NCBI GenBank assembly: GCA_938010425.1
Contig: CALLUO010000017.1
Coordinates: 1 to 39,666 of the forward strand
Length of the DNA stretch: 39,666 nucleotides
Direction: 5' to 3'
Source of the DNA: an uncultured Elioraea sp.
GTDB lineage: Bacteria; Pseudomonadota; Alphaproteobacteria; Acetobacterales; Acetobacteraceae
Below are positions 8,864-16,225 of the stretch, piece by piece. A model generated the notes under the pieces. The model did no database searches. It saw nothing but the letters and a program-made list of their open reading frames with translations, and had not been told where the DNA came from. Both the position numbers and the translations under genes were made by a program. Position 1 is the first letter of the stretch. The number at the start of each line of letters is the position of its first letter.

Positions 8864-9577
8864 TCAAAGGCCGAGATAGGCAGAAGCAAGGGCAGGGTCA
8901 GTGGCGAGCTTGCCGGCAGGGCCCTCGATCACCACCGTGCCATGCTCCAGCACATAGGCGCGTGTCGCGAGAGCAAGCGACTGCATCACATTCTGTTCGA
9001 CGAGGAGAACAGCAAGACCGTCGGCCGCGATGCGACTGATCAGGGCAAACATCTCCTCCACCAACAGAGGCGAGAGGCCGAGCGAGGGCTCGTCGAGGAC
9101 AAGAAGGCGCGGTTCAGCCATCAACCCGCGCCCGATCGCCAGCATCTGCTGTTCGCCGCCTGAAAGCGTGCCAGCGCGCTGGCGGCTGCGTTCAGCAAGA
9201 CGCGGAAAGATAGTGAAGATTCGCTCGAGGTTGGAGGCGCGCCGTTCCCGCCCGCGCGCATAGGCGCCGAGTAGGAGGTTCTCGCGCACGGTGAGGTTGG
9301 GGAAGATGCGTCTCCCCTCCGGCACATGGATTAGGCCGCGGCGCACGATGTCGGGTGGGGCAAGGCGGTCGATGCGTTCGCCGCGGAGGTGGATGGTGCC
9401 GCTTGATGCGCGCACCAGCCCGGAGAGCGTGCGGTTCAAAGTCGTCTTGCCCACACCGTTGGCGCCGAGCACAGCGACGATCTCTCCCTCCGCGACGCTG
9501 AGCGAGACACCGCGCAGCACTGGCGCTCCGCCATAGCCGGCAACGATGTTCCGCACCGTGAGCAGAGGCTCAGCCAT
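8864..9577 (-). CDS. livF: branched-chain-type ABC transporter ATP-binding protein LivF
   Basis: ATG 9577 gives MAEPLLTVRNIVAGYGGAPV and 237 residues, the normal LivF length; the longer open frame upstream is a shadow of livG. Walker A is GANGVGKTT, the ABC signature is LSGGEQQMLAIGRGL, Walker B is LLVLDEPSLGLSP, and the switch His lies beyond LLVEQN. LivF is the second ATPase of the HAAT (hydrophobic amino acid transport) class, which serves amino acids but also urea, amides and aromatic acids. It overlaps livG by 8 bases and is followed 3 bases later by hyuB, so the importer and the HyuAB enzyme are one transcription unit. Confidence 0.94.
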   Translation of the reverse strand: MAEPLLTVRNIVAGYGGAPVLRGVSLSVAEGEIVAVLGANGVGKTTLNRTLSGLVRASSGTIHLRGERIDRLAPPDIVRRGLIHVPEGRRIFPNLTVRENLLLGAYARGRERRASNLERIFTIFPRLAERSRQRAGTLSGGEQQMLAIGRGLMAEPRLLVLDEPSLGLSPLLVEEMFALISRIAADGLAVLLVEQNVMQSLALATRAYVLEHGTVVIEGPAGKLATDPALASAYLGL

Positions 9578-10325
9578 GGCCGGAGGCACCTGAGACGAGG
9601 CGCTGTGCTGCACCTTGTCCGAGATAGGCCTCAACGACGCGCGGGTCGCGTGCGATCTCGGTCGGCGTTCCCTGTGCAATGAGGCGCCCCTGTGCCAGCA
9701 CGTGCACATGCTGGCAGAGGCTCATCACCGCCTGCATCACGTGCTCGACCATCAGGATGGTCACCCCGTCGTCGCGGATCGCGCGGATCACCGGCAGCAC
9801 GTCGCGGATTTCCGACGGGTTCAGCCCGGCCAGCACCTCGTCGAGCAGCAGAAGACGCGGCCGCGTCGCCAGCGCACGAGCGAGTTCAAGCCGCTTGCGG
9901 CCCGCGACCGTCAGCGCGCTGGCCGGAAGGTGAAGCAGGCGGTCGAGTCCAACGCGGCGAGCGACACGATCAGCCTCTGCCAGAGCCTCGGCGCGATCGC
10001 GGTGCCGCAGATAGGCACCAACCGCGATGTTTTCGCGCACGGAAAGCCCCACAAAGGGCTGTACGATCTGGAAGGTTCGGGCAATGCCGAGGCGCGCGCG
10101 CACATGCACGGGCTCGCGCGTGACGTCGGCGCCGGCGAAGACGATGCGCCCCCGCTGCGGCGCGAGGAAGCCCGAGACCACCGCAAACAGCGTGGTCTTG
10201 CCTGCCCCGTTTGGCCCAATCAGGCCAGTGATCGTGCCGTCGGCGACAGTGAAGGAGGCATGGTCGACCGCGACCAGGCCGCCGAAGCGCACCGTGACAT
10301 CCTCGACTGTCAGGAGCGTGCCCAT
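9570..10325 (-). CDS. livG: branched-chain-type ABC transporter ATP-binding protein LivG
   Basis: ATG 10325 gives MGTLLTVEDVTVRFGGLVAVDHASF and 251 residues, as expected for LivG. Walker A is GPNGAGKTT. The signature region is atypical, reading LTVAGRKRLELARALA, a common LivG variant. Walker B is LLLLDEVLAGLNP, followed by MVEHVMQAVM. The start overlaps the livM end by 16 bases. It pairs with LivF to power the LivHM permease. Frame extensions upstream of this ATG lie inside livM and were dropped. Confidence 0.94.
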   Translation of the reverse strand: MGTLLTVEDVTVRFGGLVAVDHASFTVADGTITGLIGPNGAGKTTLFAVVSGFLAPQRGRIVFAGADVTREPVHVRARLGIARTFQIVQPFVGLSVRENIAVGAYLRHRDRAEALAEADRVARRVGLDRLLHLPASALTVAGRKRLELARALATRPRLLLLDEVLAGLNPSEIRDVLPVIRAIRDDGVTILMVEHVMQAVMSLCQHVHVLAQGRLIAQGTPTEIARDPRVVEAYLGQGAAQRLVSGASGHG

Positions 10326-11293
10326 CGCGCCCAAACGCGAAGGCGAAAGAGGAGGCCGATGATTCCCCGCGGAGCGAACGCAACGCAAAGGATAAGCAGC
10401 ACGCCGAACAGGACGAGATCAACCCCCGGCACAGCACCTCCGGTGAGATCGCCGATCCATGCCTTCGTCAGCTCGCCAAGCCCGAGCAGCACCACCGCTC
10501 CAAGAACGGGGCCGAACACTGTGCCCGCACCGCCGATGACCGGAGCTAGCAGAGCCTCGACCGAAATCCATGGCCCGTAGGCGATGGCGGCATCGAGATA
10601 GAGAAATTTCTGCGCATAGAGACAGCCAGCGGCAGCGGTGATCGCGGCGGAGAGGGTAATAGCAGCGATCTTCACCGCGAGCGCGTCGACACCCAAGGCG
10701 CGTGCCGCGTCCTCGTTTTCCCGCACTGCGACGAGCCAAGCGCCGAAGCGGGCGCGTTCGATGGCGCGCACGAGGAGCAGCGCCCCGGCCAGGAAACCGA
10801 GCGCGACCCAATAGAGCACACGCTGATCCGCGAACTGAAAGTGCCAGGGGTCGACGCGCAGGCGAATGAGAATCCCTGCCGCGCCGCCAGTGATGGGCAG
10901 CACATTGGCGAGAATGCGCAACACCTCGGCAAAGGCGAGCGTAACGAGAGCGAAATAGGAACCGCGCAGCCGCGCACGGAAGGCGAGCGCACCGATAAAG
11001 GCACCGACCGCCGCCCCAAGCGCAATCGCAATCGGCAGGGCAGCCCAGGCGTTCAGCCCCGCTCGCTCCTGCAGGATGGCCATTCCGTAAGCACCCGTGC
11101 CAAAGAAGGCAGCGTGGCCGAAGCTGAACTGCCCGCCATAACCCCCGAGCAGATTCCACCCCGTCGCCGCCACAGAGACGATCAGCATGAAGACGAGGAA
11201 GTTGAGCAGCACATTGGACTCGGTGGCGACCGGCAGGACGCCAAGCCCCGCCGCAAGCGCGAGCACCGAGCCGTATGCCGAAGCCCCGCTCAC
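10310..11293 (-). CDS. livM: branched-chain-type ABC transporter permease LivM
   Basis: GTG start at 11293 overlaps the livH stop (GTGA) and gives 327 residues, the usual LivM size. Strongly hydrophobic, with about eight to ten membrane segments. The LivM signature NLLGGYGGQFSFGHAAFFGTGAYG lies near residues 45-70, with the EAA-like cytoplasmic loop around residues 195-235 (AVRENEDAARALGVD). It forms the inner-membrane channel with LivH. The longer open frame upstream is out of phase with livH and is not coding. Confidence 0.93.
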   Translation of the reverse strand: MSGASAYGSVLALAAGLGVLPVATESNVLLNFLVFMLIVSVAATGWNLLGGYGGQFSFGHAAFFGTGAYGMAILQERAGLNAWAALPIAIALGAAVGAFIGALAFRARLRGSYFALVTLAFAEVLRILANVLPITGGAAGILIRLRVDPWHFQFADQRVLYWVALGFLAGALLLVRAIERARFGAWLVAVRENEDAARALGVDALAVKIAAITLSAAITAAAGCLYAQKFLYLDAAIAYGPWISVEALLAPVIGGAGTVFGPVLGAVVLLGLGELTKAWIGDLTGGAVPGVDLVLFGVLLILCVAFAPRGIIGLLFRLRVWARWARS

Positions 11294-12165
11294 GCTTTCG
11301 CTCCGAACAGGCCCGTTGGGCGCACGAGCAGGACAAGGATGAAGATGAGGAAGATGCCGATTTGCCCGAGGCTCTCGCCCATGAACAAGCCGGAAAAACT
11401 CTCCACCACACCAATGAATAGCCCGCCCAGGAGAGCGCCGGGGACAGACCCCATCCCGCCGAGGACGACGATGGTGAAGGCAACGAGAACGAAGGCGTTG
11501 CCCACACGCGGATTGACCAGGTAGGTCGGCATCAGCAGCGAGCCAGCGATCGCGAGGCACGCCGCGCCCAGCCCGAAGGTGACGGCATAGATGCGCGCGA
11601 CGTCGATGCCGCAAAGCTCTGCCCCTATTTTCTCCTTCGCTACAGCGCGGATCGCTACCCCGGTTCGGGAATAGGCCAGGAAAAGCCAAAGAAGCAACGC
11701 CACCGCAATCACCACCGCCACCGCAAGGAGGCGCGGCAGTGAGAAGAGAAGGCCGCCGATCTCGACAACGGAAAAAGCGTAAGGGACGTCAACCGAGCGG
11801 GTGTCGGACCGGAAGACGGCGAGCAGCGCGTTCTCGATGATGATGGCAAGGCCCAAGGTGATGAGCAGGATGTTGCCGTCATCGCCACGGCTTGCCGGGC
11901 CGATGATGAGCTGCTGCACGGCATAGCCAAGGACGAAAAAGCCGACCGTAAGCGGCAGCAAGGCGAGGTAGGGATCCACCCGCCAGGCCGCGTGCAGACC
12001 GTAGACCGCGAACATCGCGGCGGTGAGAATGGCGCCGTGCGCGAAGTTGATGATGTGCAGCACGCCGTAGACGAGGGTGAGGCCGACCGCGATGAGGGCA
12101 TAGATCGCGCCCGTCATGACCCCGTTCAGAAGGGCAGCAAAGAGGATCTCGGGCGAATACATCAT
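11290..12165 (-). CDS. livH: branched-chain-type ABC transporter permease LivH
   Basis: Two adjacent ATG codons (12165 and 12162) could start it; the first gives 291 residues. The LivH motif GAIYALIAVGLTLVYGVLHIINFAHG sits near residues 18-44, and about eight hydrophobic segments follow. The EAA-like loop (RTGVAIRAVAKEKIGAELCGID) lies near residues 175-195. It is the partner of LivM. A GC-rich hairpin lies between the binding-protein gene and this start, which may set the expression ratio of binding protein to permease. Confidence 0.93.
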   Translation of the reverse strand: MMYSPEILFAALLNGVMTGAIYALIAVGLTLVYGVLHIINFAHGAILTAAMFAVYGLHAAWRVDPYLALLPLTVGFFVLGYAVQQLIIGPASRGDDGNILLITLGLAIIIENALLAVFRSDTRSVDVPYAFSVVEIGGLLFSLPRLLAVAVVIAVALLLWLFLAYSRTGVAIRAVAKEKIGAELCGIDVARIYAVTFGLGAACLAIAGSLLMPTYLVNPRVGNAFVLVAFTIVVLGGMGSVPGALLGGLFIGVVESFSGLFMGESLGQIGIFLIFILVLLVRPTGLFGAKA

Positions 12166-12173
12166 TCGGGCGG

Positions 12174-12198
12174 GGCGGGGCTGGTGGCACGCCCCGCC
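12174..12198 (-). other. intergenic GC hairpin between binding-protein gene and livH
   Basis: A perfect 8-bp inverted repeat, GGCGGGGC and GCCCCGCC, flanks a 9-base loop in the 44-base gap between the binding-protein stop and the livH start. No U-run follows on the minus strand. It therefore looks like an mRNA-stabilising or attenuating hairpin of the malE-malF kind rather than a full terminator. Confidence 0.5.
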
Positions 12199-12209
12199 AT
12201 GATGGCGTC

Positions 12210-13391
12210 TCAGACCGCAGGAAAGATCGGGGTCGCGTTGGCGAACGCGCGCGGGAAGATCACCTTGATGTCGCGATCCTGCACCTGCGTGTTCACCGGC
12301 GCAGCCCCCTGGTTCTGACCATTGAGGAAGCGCGTCGGACCATAGGGCATGATGTGGTCCTCGAAGGTTGAGGCGGCGAGCGCTTCGATGATCCGGATGC
12401 GATCGGTGCTTCCCGCGCGCTCGATCGCATCCGCCACCAGCCGCACGCAAGAGTAGTTGAGCGGAATATTGTAGAGCCAGAAGCGGCCCGTCGCCTCGGC
12501 CTTCGCCCTCACCTCGGCGGTCTTGGCCTTGCGCGGATCGGCCCAGTGGTTACAGTCCATGATCAGGTTGGCGGCTTCCGGGAACTCGCGCACGAAGCGG
12601 AAGTTGGAGGCCGCTCCGTTCAGCACGGCGTAGATTGCCTTCGGCTTGATCCTCTGCTGATGCAGCGTGCGCGCGAGGAGGACAAACTCGGAATAGTACG
12701 ACGAGGGGATGAGCACGTCTGGGTTGAGGGCGCGAATGCGCAAGGCGACGTTCGACATGTCGCGCGACGGCGTGGGGTGAGAGATCGTCTCCAAAACCGT
12801 GAAGCCACGCTCCGGCAGCTGCGCATTCAGCAACCGCGCCAGTCCAGAACCGAACAACCCGTCCTCGTGCACGATCACCACCGTGCGGGCAGGCCGGCCG
12901 GCGGCCTCGTTGATCGCCACCAAATTGTCGAGAGCGGCCTTCGTCACAGTGCCGAAGCCGGGGCCGAAGCGGAATGTGTTGCGTAGGCCGCGCTGCACGA
13001 TTTGATCCGATACGCCGACATCGACGACGTACGGGATGTCGTAGCGGGCCGCCGCTTGGCTGGCGGCGAGCGCGATCGGAGACGCGAAACCGCCGATGAT
13101 CGCAACCACCCCTTCGGCTTGCATCCGCTCCACCTCGGCCACACCGCCTTCGGGGTTGGAGCGCGCATCGCCGAACACCATCGAAAGCCGCGCTCCGCCA
13201 AGAGATTTGATACCGCCGGCGGCGTTGATTTCCTCGATCGCGATCTCGGCGCCGAGCCGGCCGTGTTCGCCGTCTTGAGCAAGCGCACCCGTGACAGGCT
13301 GCAGGATCCCGATTTTCACTGGTGTAACCTGGCCGCGCACATGCGGTGCAGCCAGCGAAGCGGTGGCAAGGGCCGTGGCGGAAGCAAGCAA
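12210..13391 (-). CDS. LivK-like periplasmic substrate-binding protein of the HyuAB operon
   Basis: About 393 residues from TTG 13391. No ATG is available. The frame remains open upstream, and a CTG at 13418 would add APLGKRR, giving a more complete Tat/Sec-like signal (KRRLLASATALATASLAAPHVRGQ), so the true start may be 13418. A GGAGGGAG ribosome-site-like sequence lies at 13440-13433. The mature protein begins near VTPVKIGILQPVTGALAQDG, the classic periplasmic-binding fold type I (Peripla_BP_6) opening. AEIAIEEINAAGGI and VVAIIGGFASPIALAASQAA follow, both family motifs. It captures the ligand for LivHMGF. The family binds branched-chain amino acids, amides, urea and aromatic acids, and which applies here is unknown. 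It is the first gene of the operon. Confidence 0.9.
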   Translation of the reverse strand: MLASATALATASLAAPHVRGQVTPVKIGILQPVTGALAQDGEHGRLGAEIAIEEINAAGGIKSLGGARLSMVFGDARSNPEGGVAEVERMQAEGVVAIIGGFASPIALAASQAAARYDIPYVVDVGVSDQIVQRGLRNTFRFGPGFGTVTKAALDNLVAINEAAGRPARTVVIVHEDGLFGSGLARLLNAQLPERGFTVLETISHPTPSRDMSNVALRIRALNPDVLIPSSYYSEFVLLARTLHQQRIKPKAIYAVLNGAASNFRFVREFPEAANLIMDCNHWADPRKAKTAEVRAKAEATGRFWLYNIPLNYSCVRLVADAIERAGSTDRIRIIEALAASTFEDHIMPYGPTRFLNGQNQGAAPVNTQVQDRDIKVIFPRAFANATPIFPAV

Positions 13392-13454
13392 CCTGCGTTT
13401 GCCGAGTGGCGCGGACAGTGTTGTCGTTTCGTCTCCCTCCGGTTGGCGGATGAT

Positions 13455-14219
13455 TTACGCCTGCCCGGCACGCGGCGGAAGCCCCCGCAACGCGACCTCG
13501 GCCGCGACCAGGTCGAGGCCAGCGAAGCCGACGGACTTGCACACCGTGATTTCCTTTGCTGCCCACGCGGGTGGTGCGGAGACGAGACCGGCGAGGTCGG
13601 GCTCGATTGCGGCAGGCGCGATCAGCCCGGCGGCGATGGCCTGCACCACCTCGCCGCCCTTGGCCAGCACGCCATCGCGATCATCAGCGAACAGCCGCGT
13701 GCGGGGAAGCAAGCCGGGTTCCGCCTCGCTCATGGCGGGCGTCAAAGCGCCGATCAGGCCGAGATGCATACCGGGGCGGATGGCGCCGGCGCACAGGCAT
13801 GGCCTTGTCGCCGTCGTGGCGGCCGCCACCCTGTCCGCCTTCGCCAGCGCCGCCTCGAGGTCGGCAGCCAGGCCGGCTGGCAGCCCCTTGGCGGCGAGAG
13901 CGGAGACGAGGGCGCGCGCCTTCGTCTCGTTGCGACCCCAGATCAGAATATACGCGAGGGCGGAGATGAGCACGGCAGGGGCGCGGGCAAGCTCGGGGGC
14001 GAGCGCGCCGGTGCTGCAAACGAGCAGGCATCGCGCTCCGGGGCCGGCGAGAAGCAGCGCGGCAAGCGCAGCCGCGGCGGCGGTGCGACGCAACCCTCAG
14101 CGCGGCACCGTCAACGAGCGCGAGCAGCCGCCCGTCTGCGTAATTGAAGGCGGCGGCGGCGACCCTCGGCTCGCCGCGCGCGGCATGACCCGGATAGACG
14201 GTGACGAGCTTCACCCCCC
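13455..14219 (-). pseudogene. ornithine cyclodeaminase/mu-crystallin family pseudogene (5'-truncated, frameshifted)
   Basis: The minus strand encodes GVKLVTVYPGHAARGEP and LLALVDGAAL in one frame (about 14219-14100). It continues one frame over with RRTAAAAALAAL, LLVCSTGALAPELARA, LIWGRNETKARAL, GMHLGLIGALTPAMSEAE, VLAKGGEVVQAIAAG and EITVCKSVGFAGLDLVAAEVAL, ending at 13455. These blocks follow the ornithine cyclodeaminase order closely. A net 1-base shift lies near 14090-14105, just after VDGAAL. The first 70 or so residues of the family are absent, because beyond about 14219 the DNA instead reads as another gene on the plus strand. It is therefore not a working enzyme. Intact family members deaminate ornithine or reduce imines such as pyrroline-2-carboxylate. 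Confidence 0.82.
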
Positions 14220-15219
14220 GCCGCCAGTTTTCCGCCGCGATCAATATCCGCATCTCCGGCTACGGGGTGGCGCTCCTGCGCGCCGCACCGCGTTTGCTCG
14301 GCATCGACCCGACGGTGCGCGAAGGCGGTGACTTTTTTGTTGCCACCGAAGCGGGGCGCGCCGAACTCGCCGCCAACCATGCGACCGCCACGGAGGGGAG
14401 GCAGACCTTGCGTGGCTTGAGGCGGCGGAACTCGCGACGCGCTGGCCGTGGCTGAACGCGCAGGGGATCGCTGCCGGAGCGTTCGGACGCTCGGGCGAGG
14501 GCTGGTTCGACGGCCTTGGCCTCGCGCAGGCGATGCGGGCGAAAAGCCGCGAGGCGGGCGTGGCGTGGCGGAAGGGAGAGGTGGCGGCGATCGAGACGGA
14601 AGGAGACCGGGTGCGCGGCCTCGTGCTCGCCGATGGCATGCGCATCGAAGCCGGCCGAGTCATCGTCTGCGCTGGCTGCGACACGCCCCCCTTTTCGCAC
14701 CATGCCTCGACCTTCGCGTGCGGCGGCGCAAGCGCATGATCTTTGTCCTCCGCTGCGCCGAGCCTCTGCCCGGCCTGCTGCTCGTGATCGACCCATCGGG
14801 CGCCTCTGTCCGCCCAGAAGGCGAAAGGTTCATGTGCGTTGCGTCACCACCGGCTGAGGAGGATCAGGACGTCGCAGCGGAGGATTTCGACCTGGTCGAT
14901 GGCTTCTTCGAGGAGAGAGTCTGGGCGCCCCTCGCTGCAAGGGTGCCGGCCCTCGAACGGATCAGGCTCGACCGCGCCTGGGCCGGCCATTACGATGCCA
15001 ACACGTTCGATCACAACGTTTTCGCAGGCCAAGTCCCTAGGGTCGGGGGGCGTTTGCCGCCTGGGGTTTCTCAGGGCACGGGCTGCAGCAGGCGCCGGCC
15101 GTCGGGCGCGGGCTTGTCGCGCTCGCGCTGTGGGGGCGGTCTGTCGCGATGGACTTTCGCCTCTGGGCTTCGCGCCGCTGGCGCAAGGGCAGCGCGTAGA
15201 GGAACGCGCCATCGTCTGA
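14220..15219 (+). pseudogene. DAO-family FAD-dependent oxidoreductase pseudogene (5'-truncated, several frameshifts)
   Basis: Plus-strand pieces in changing frames line up in the order of a DAO/sarcosine-oxidase-like flavoenzyme. RRQFSAAINIRISGYGVALL to GRAELAANHA is in one frame (about 14220-14393). GEADLAWLEAAELATRWPWL, SGEGWFDGLGLAQAMRAK and GRVIVCAG are in a second (about 14395-14690). RKRMIFVLRCAEPLPGLLL to AGHYDANTFDHNVFAG is in a third (about 14715-15030). GFSGHGLQQAPAVGRGL is in a fourth stretch, and SPLGFAPLAQGQRVEERAIV ends at the stop 15217-15219. The N-terminal FAD Rossmann motif is missing. At least four shifts and a lost 5' end make this a clear pseudogene. It meets the ornithine cyclodeaminase remnant head to head. 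Confidence 0.82.
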
Positions 15220-15228
15220 GCGGATCAT

Positions 15229-16191
15229 TCAGACGATCTGGTTGATCAGCGGCTCGCCTCGGCGAAGGCGCGCCAGGTTTTCGACGAGGAGGTCGATCAC
15301 CGCATCCTCGTAGCCGCGAAACTCCCCTGCGCAATGCGGGGTGATCAGCACGTTCGGCATGGCCCAGAGCGGGTGTTCGGCTGGCAGCGGCTCTTCGGCG
15401 AAGACGTCAAGCGCCGCCCAGGCGAGACGCCCTGTCCGAAGCGCATCAAGCAAAGCGGCCTCGTCCACAACCCTTCCGCGCGCCAGATTGACCAGCCCAG
15501 CACCGCGTCTTAGCGCTCGAAACGCCGCCTCGTCGACCAGCCCTGTTGTTTCGGGTGTGAGCGCGCAGGTCAGCGCGATGATGTCCGCCTTGCCCCAAAG
15601 GTCGGACAGAGCGGAAAAGCTGTGCATCTCGTCGGCGCTTCCACCATTCGCGCTTAGGGTGCGGCGCACGCCAATCACCCGCATGCCGAAAGCCCGAGCC
15701 AAGGTCCCGAGGCGGGCCCCGATCCGACCGTAGCCGACAATGAGCAAAGTTCTGCCAGTCAGTGTGTCCTCGCGCTGGGCGGGGTCGGGCGTCATGCCGC
15801 GCCAAAGGCGGCGGTCTTGGTTGCGTACCGCTTCGGCCAGGCGACGGGCGATGGCGAGCATCATCGCCATCCCGTGCTGGGCGACGGCTTCCGCGTTCAC
15901 ACCTTGCGCCGAAGCGAGGCGGATACCGCGCGCGGCAAGGGTGGTGCAGTCAAACTGTTCCGTTCCAGCACTGATCGACTGGATGTAGACAAGACGCCGC
16001 GCACGGGCAGCGAACGCGTTGCGCCAGAAGCCAGACACCACCAGCACGTCGAGATCAGGCAGAAGCCGCTCAAGCTCCTCACGCGTGCGCGCAGCAACAA
16101 AGCGCAGCCCCGTGCGCCGGGCAGCGAAACGCTCGCTGAGCTGGTAGGCACCATGGGCGAAGACGATCAGCGGATCGTCGGCAAGCGACAC
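15229..16191 (-). CDS. NAD-dependent D-2-hydroxyacid dehydrogenase
   Basis: GTG start at 16191 behind AAGGAG; the longer open frame upstream overlaps the kinase gene and is a shadow. 320 residues, with the dehydrogenase Rossmann motif VGYGRIGARLG. The catalytic set is in the expected order: Arg in VNLARGRVVDE, Glu in FAEEPLP and His in ITPHCAGEF. The family (phosphoglycerate, glyoxylate/hydroxypyruvate and D-lactate dehydrogenases) interconverts 2-keto and D-2-hydroxyacids. At 320 residues with no ACT domain, it is of the glyoxylate/hydroxypyruvate reductase size rather than long SerA. It follows the LOV kinase by 34 bases on the same strand. Co-transcription is likely but a functional link is not evident. 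It is convergent with the decayed flavoenzyme. Confidence 0.9.
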   Translation of the reverse strand: MSLADDPLIVFAHGAYQLSERFAARRTGLRFVAARTREELERLLPDLDVLVVSGFWRNAFAARARRLVYIQSISAGTEQFDCTTLAARGIRLASAQGVNAEAVAQHGMAMMLAIARRLAEAVRNQDRRLWRGMTPDPAQREDTLTGRTLLIVGYGRIGARLGTLARAFGMRVIGVRRTLSANGGSADEMHSFSALSDLWGKADIIALTCALTPETTGLVDEAAFRALRRGAGLVNLARGRVVDEAALLDALRTGRLAWAALDVFAEEPLPAEHPLWAMPNVLITPHCAGEFRGYEDAVIDLLVENLARLRRGEPLINQIV

Positions 16192-16225
16192 GGGGCAAGT
16201 CTCCTTAAGAGATTGCAGGGACGGG

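Noticed and set aside
8318-9163. Plus-strand open frame opposite hyuB and livF
   Set aside because: Antisense shadow of two certain genes; no motifs, and its composition is that of reverse-complemented coding DNA.
11294-11689. N-terminal extension of the livM frame
   Set aside because: Charged, Arg/His-rich translation overlapping livH; the GTG at 11293 with the 4-base overlap gives normal LivM length.
14448-15245. 265-codon plus-strand frame taken as one intact protein
   Set aside because: Only its middle matches the DAO family; both ends are off-frame translations of the same decayed gene, so it was called part of the pseudogene.
13400-15300. Insertion sequence or transposon as the cause of the pseudogenes
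   Set aside because: No transposase-like reading frame, terminal inverted repeat or target duplication seen around the junction near 14220.
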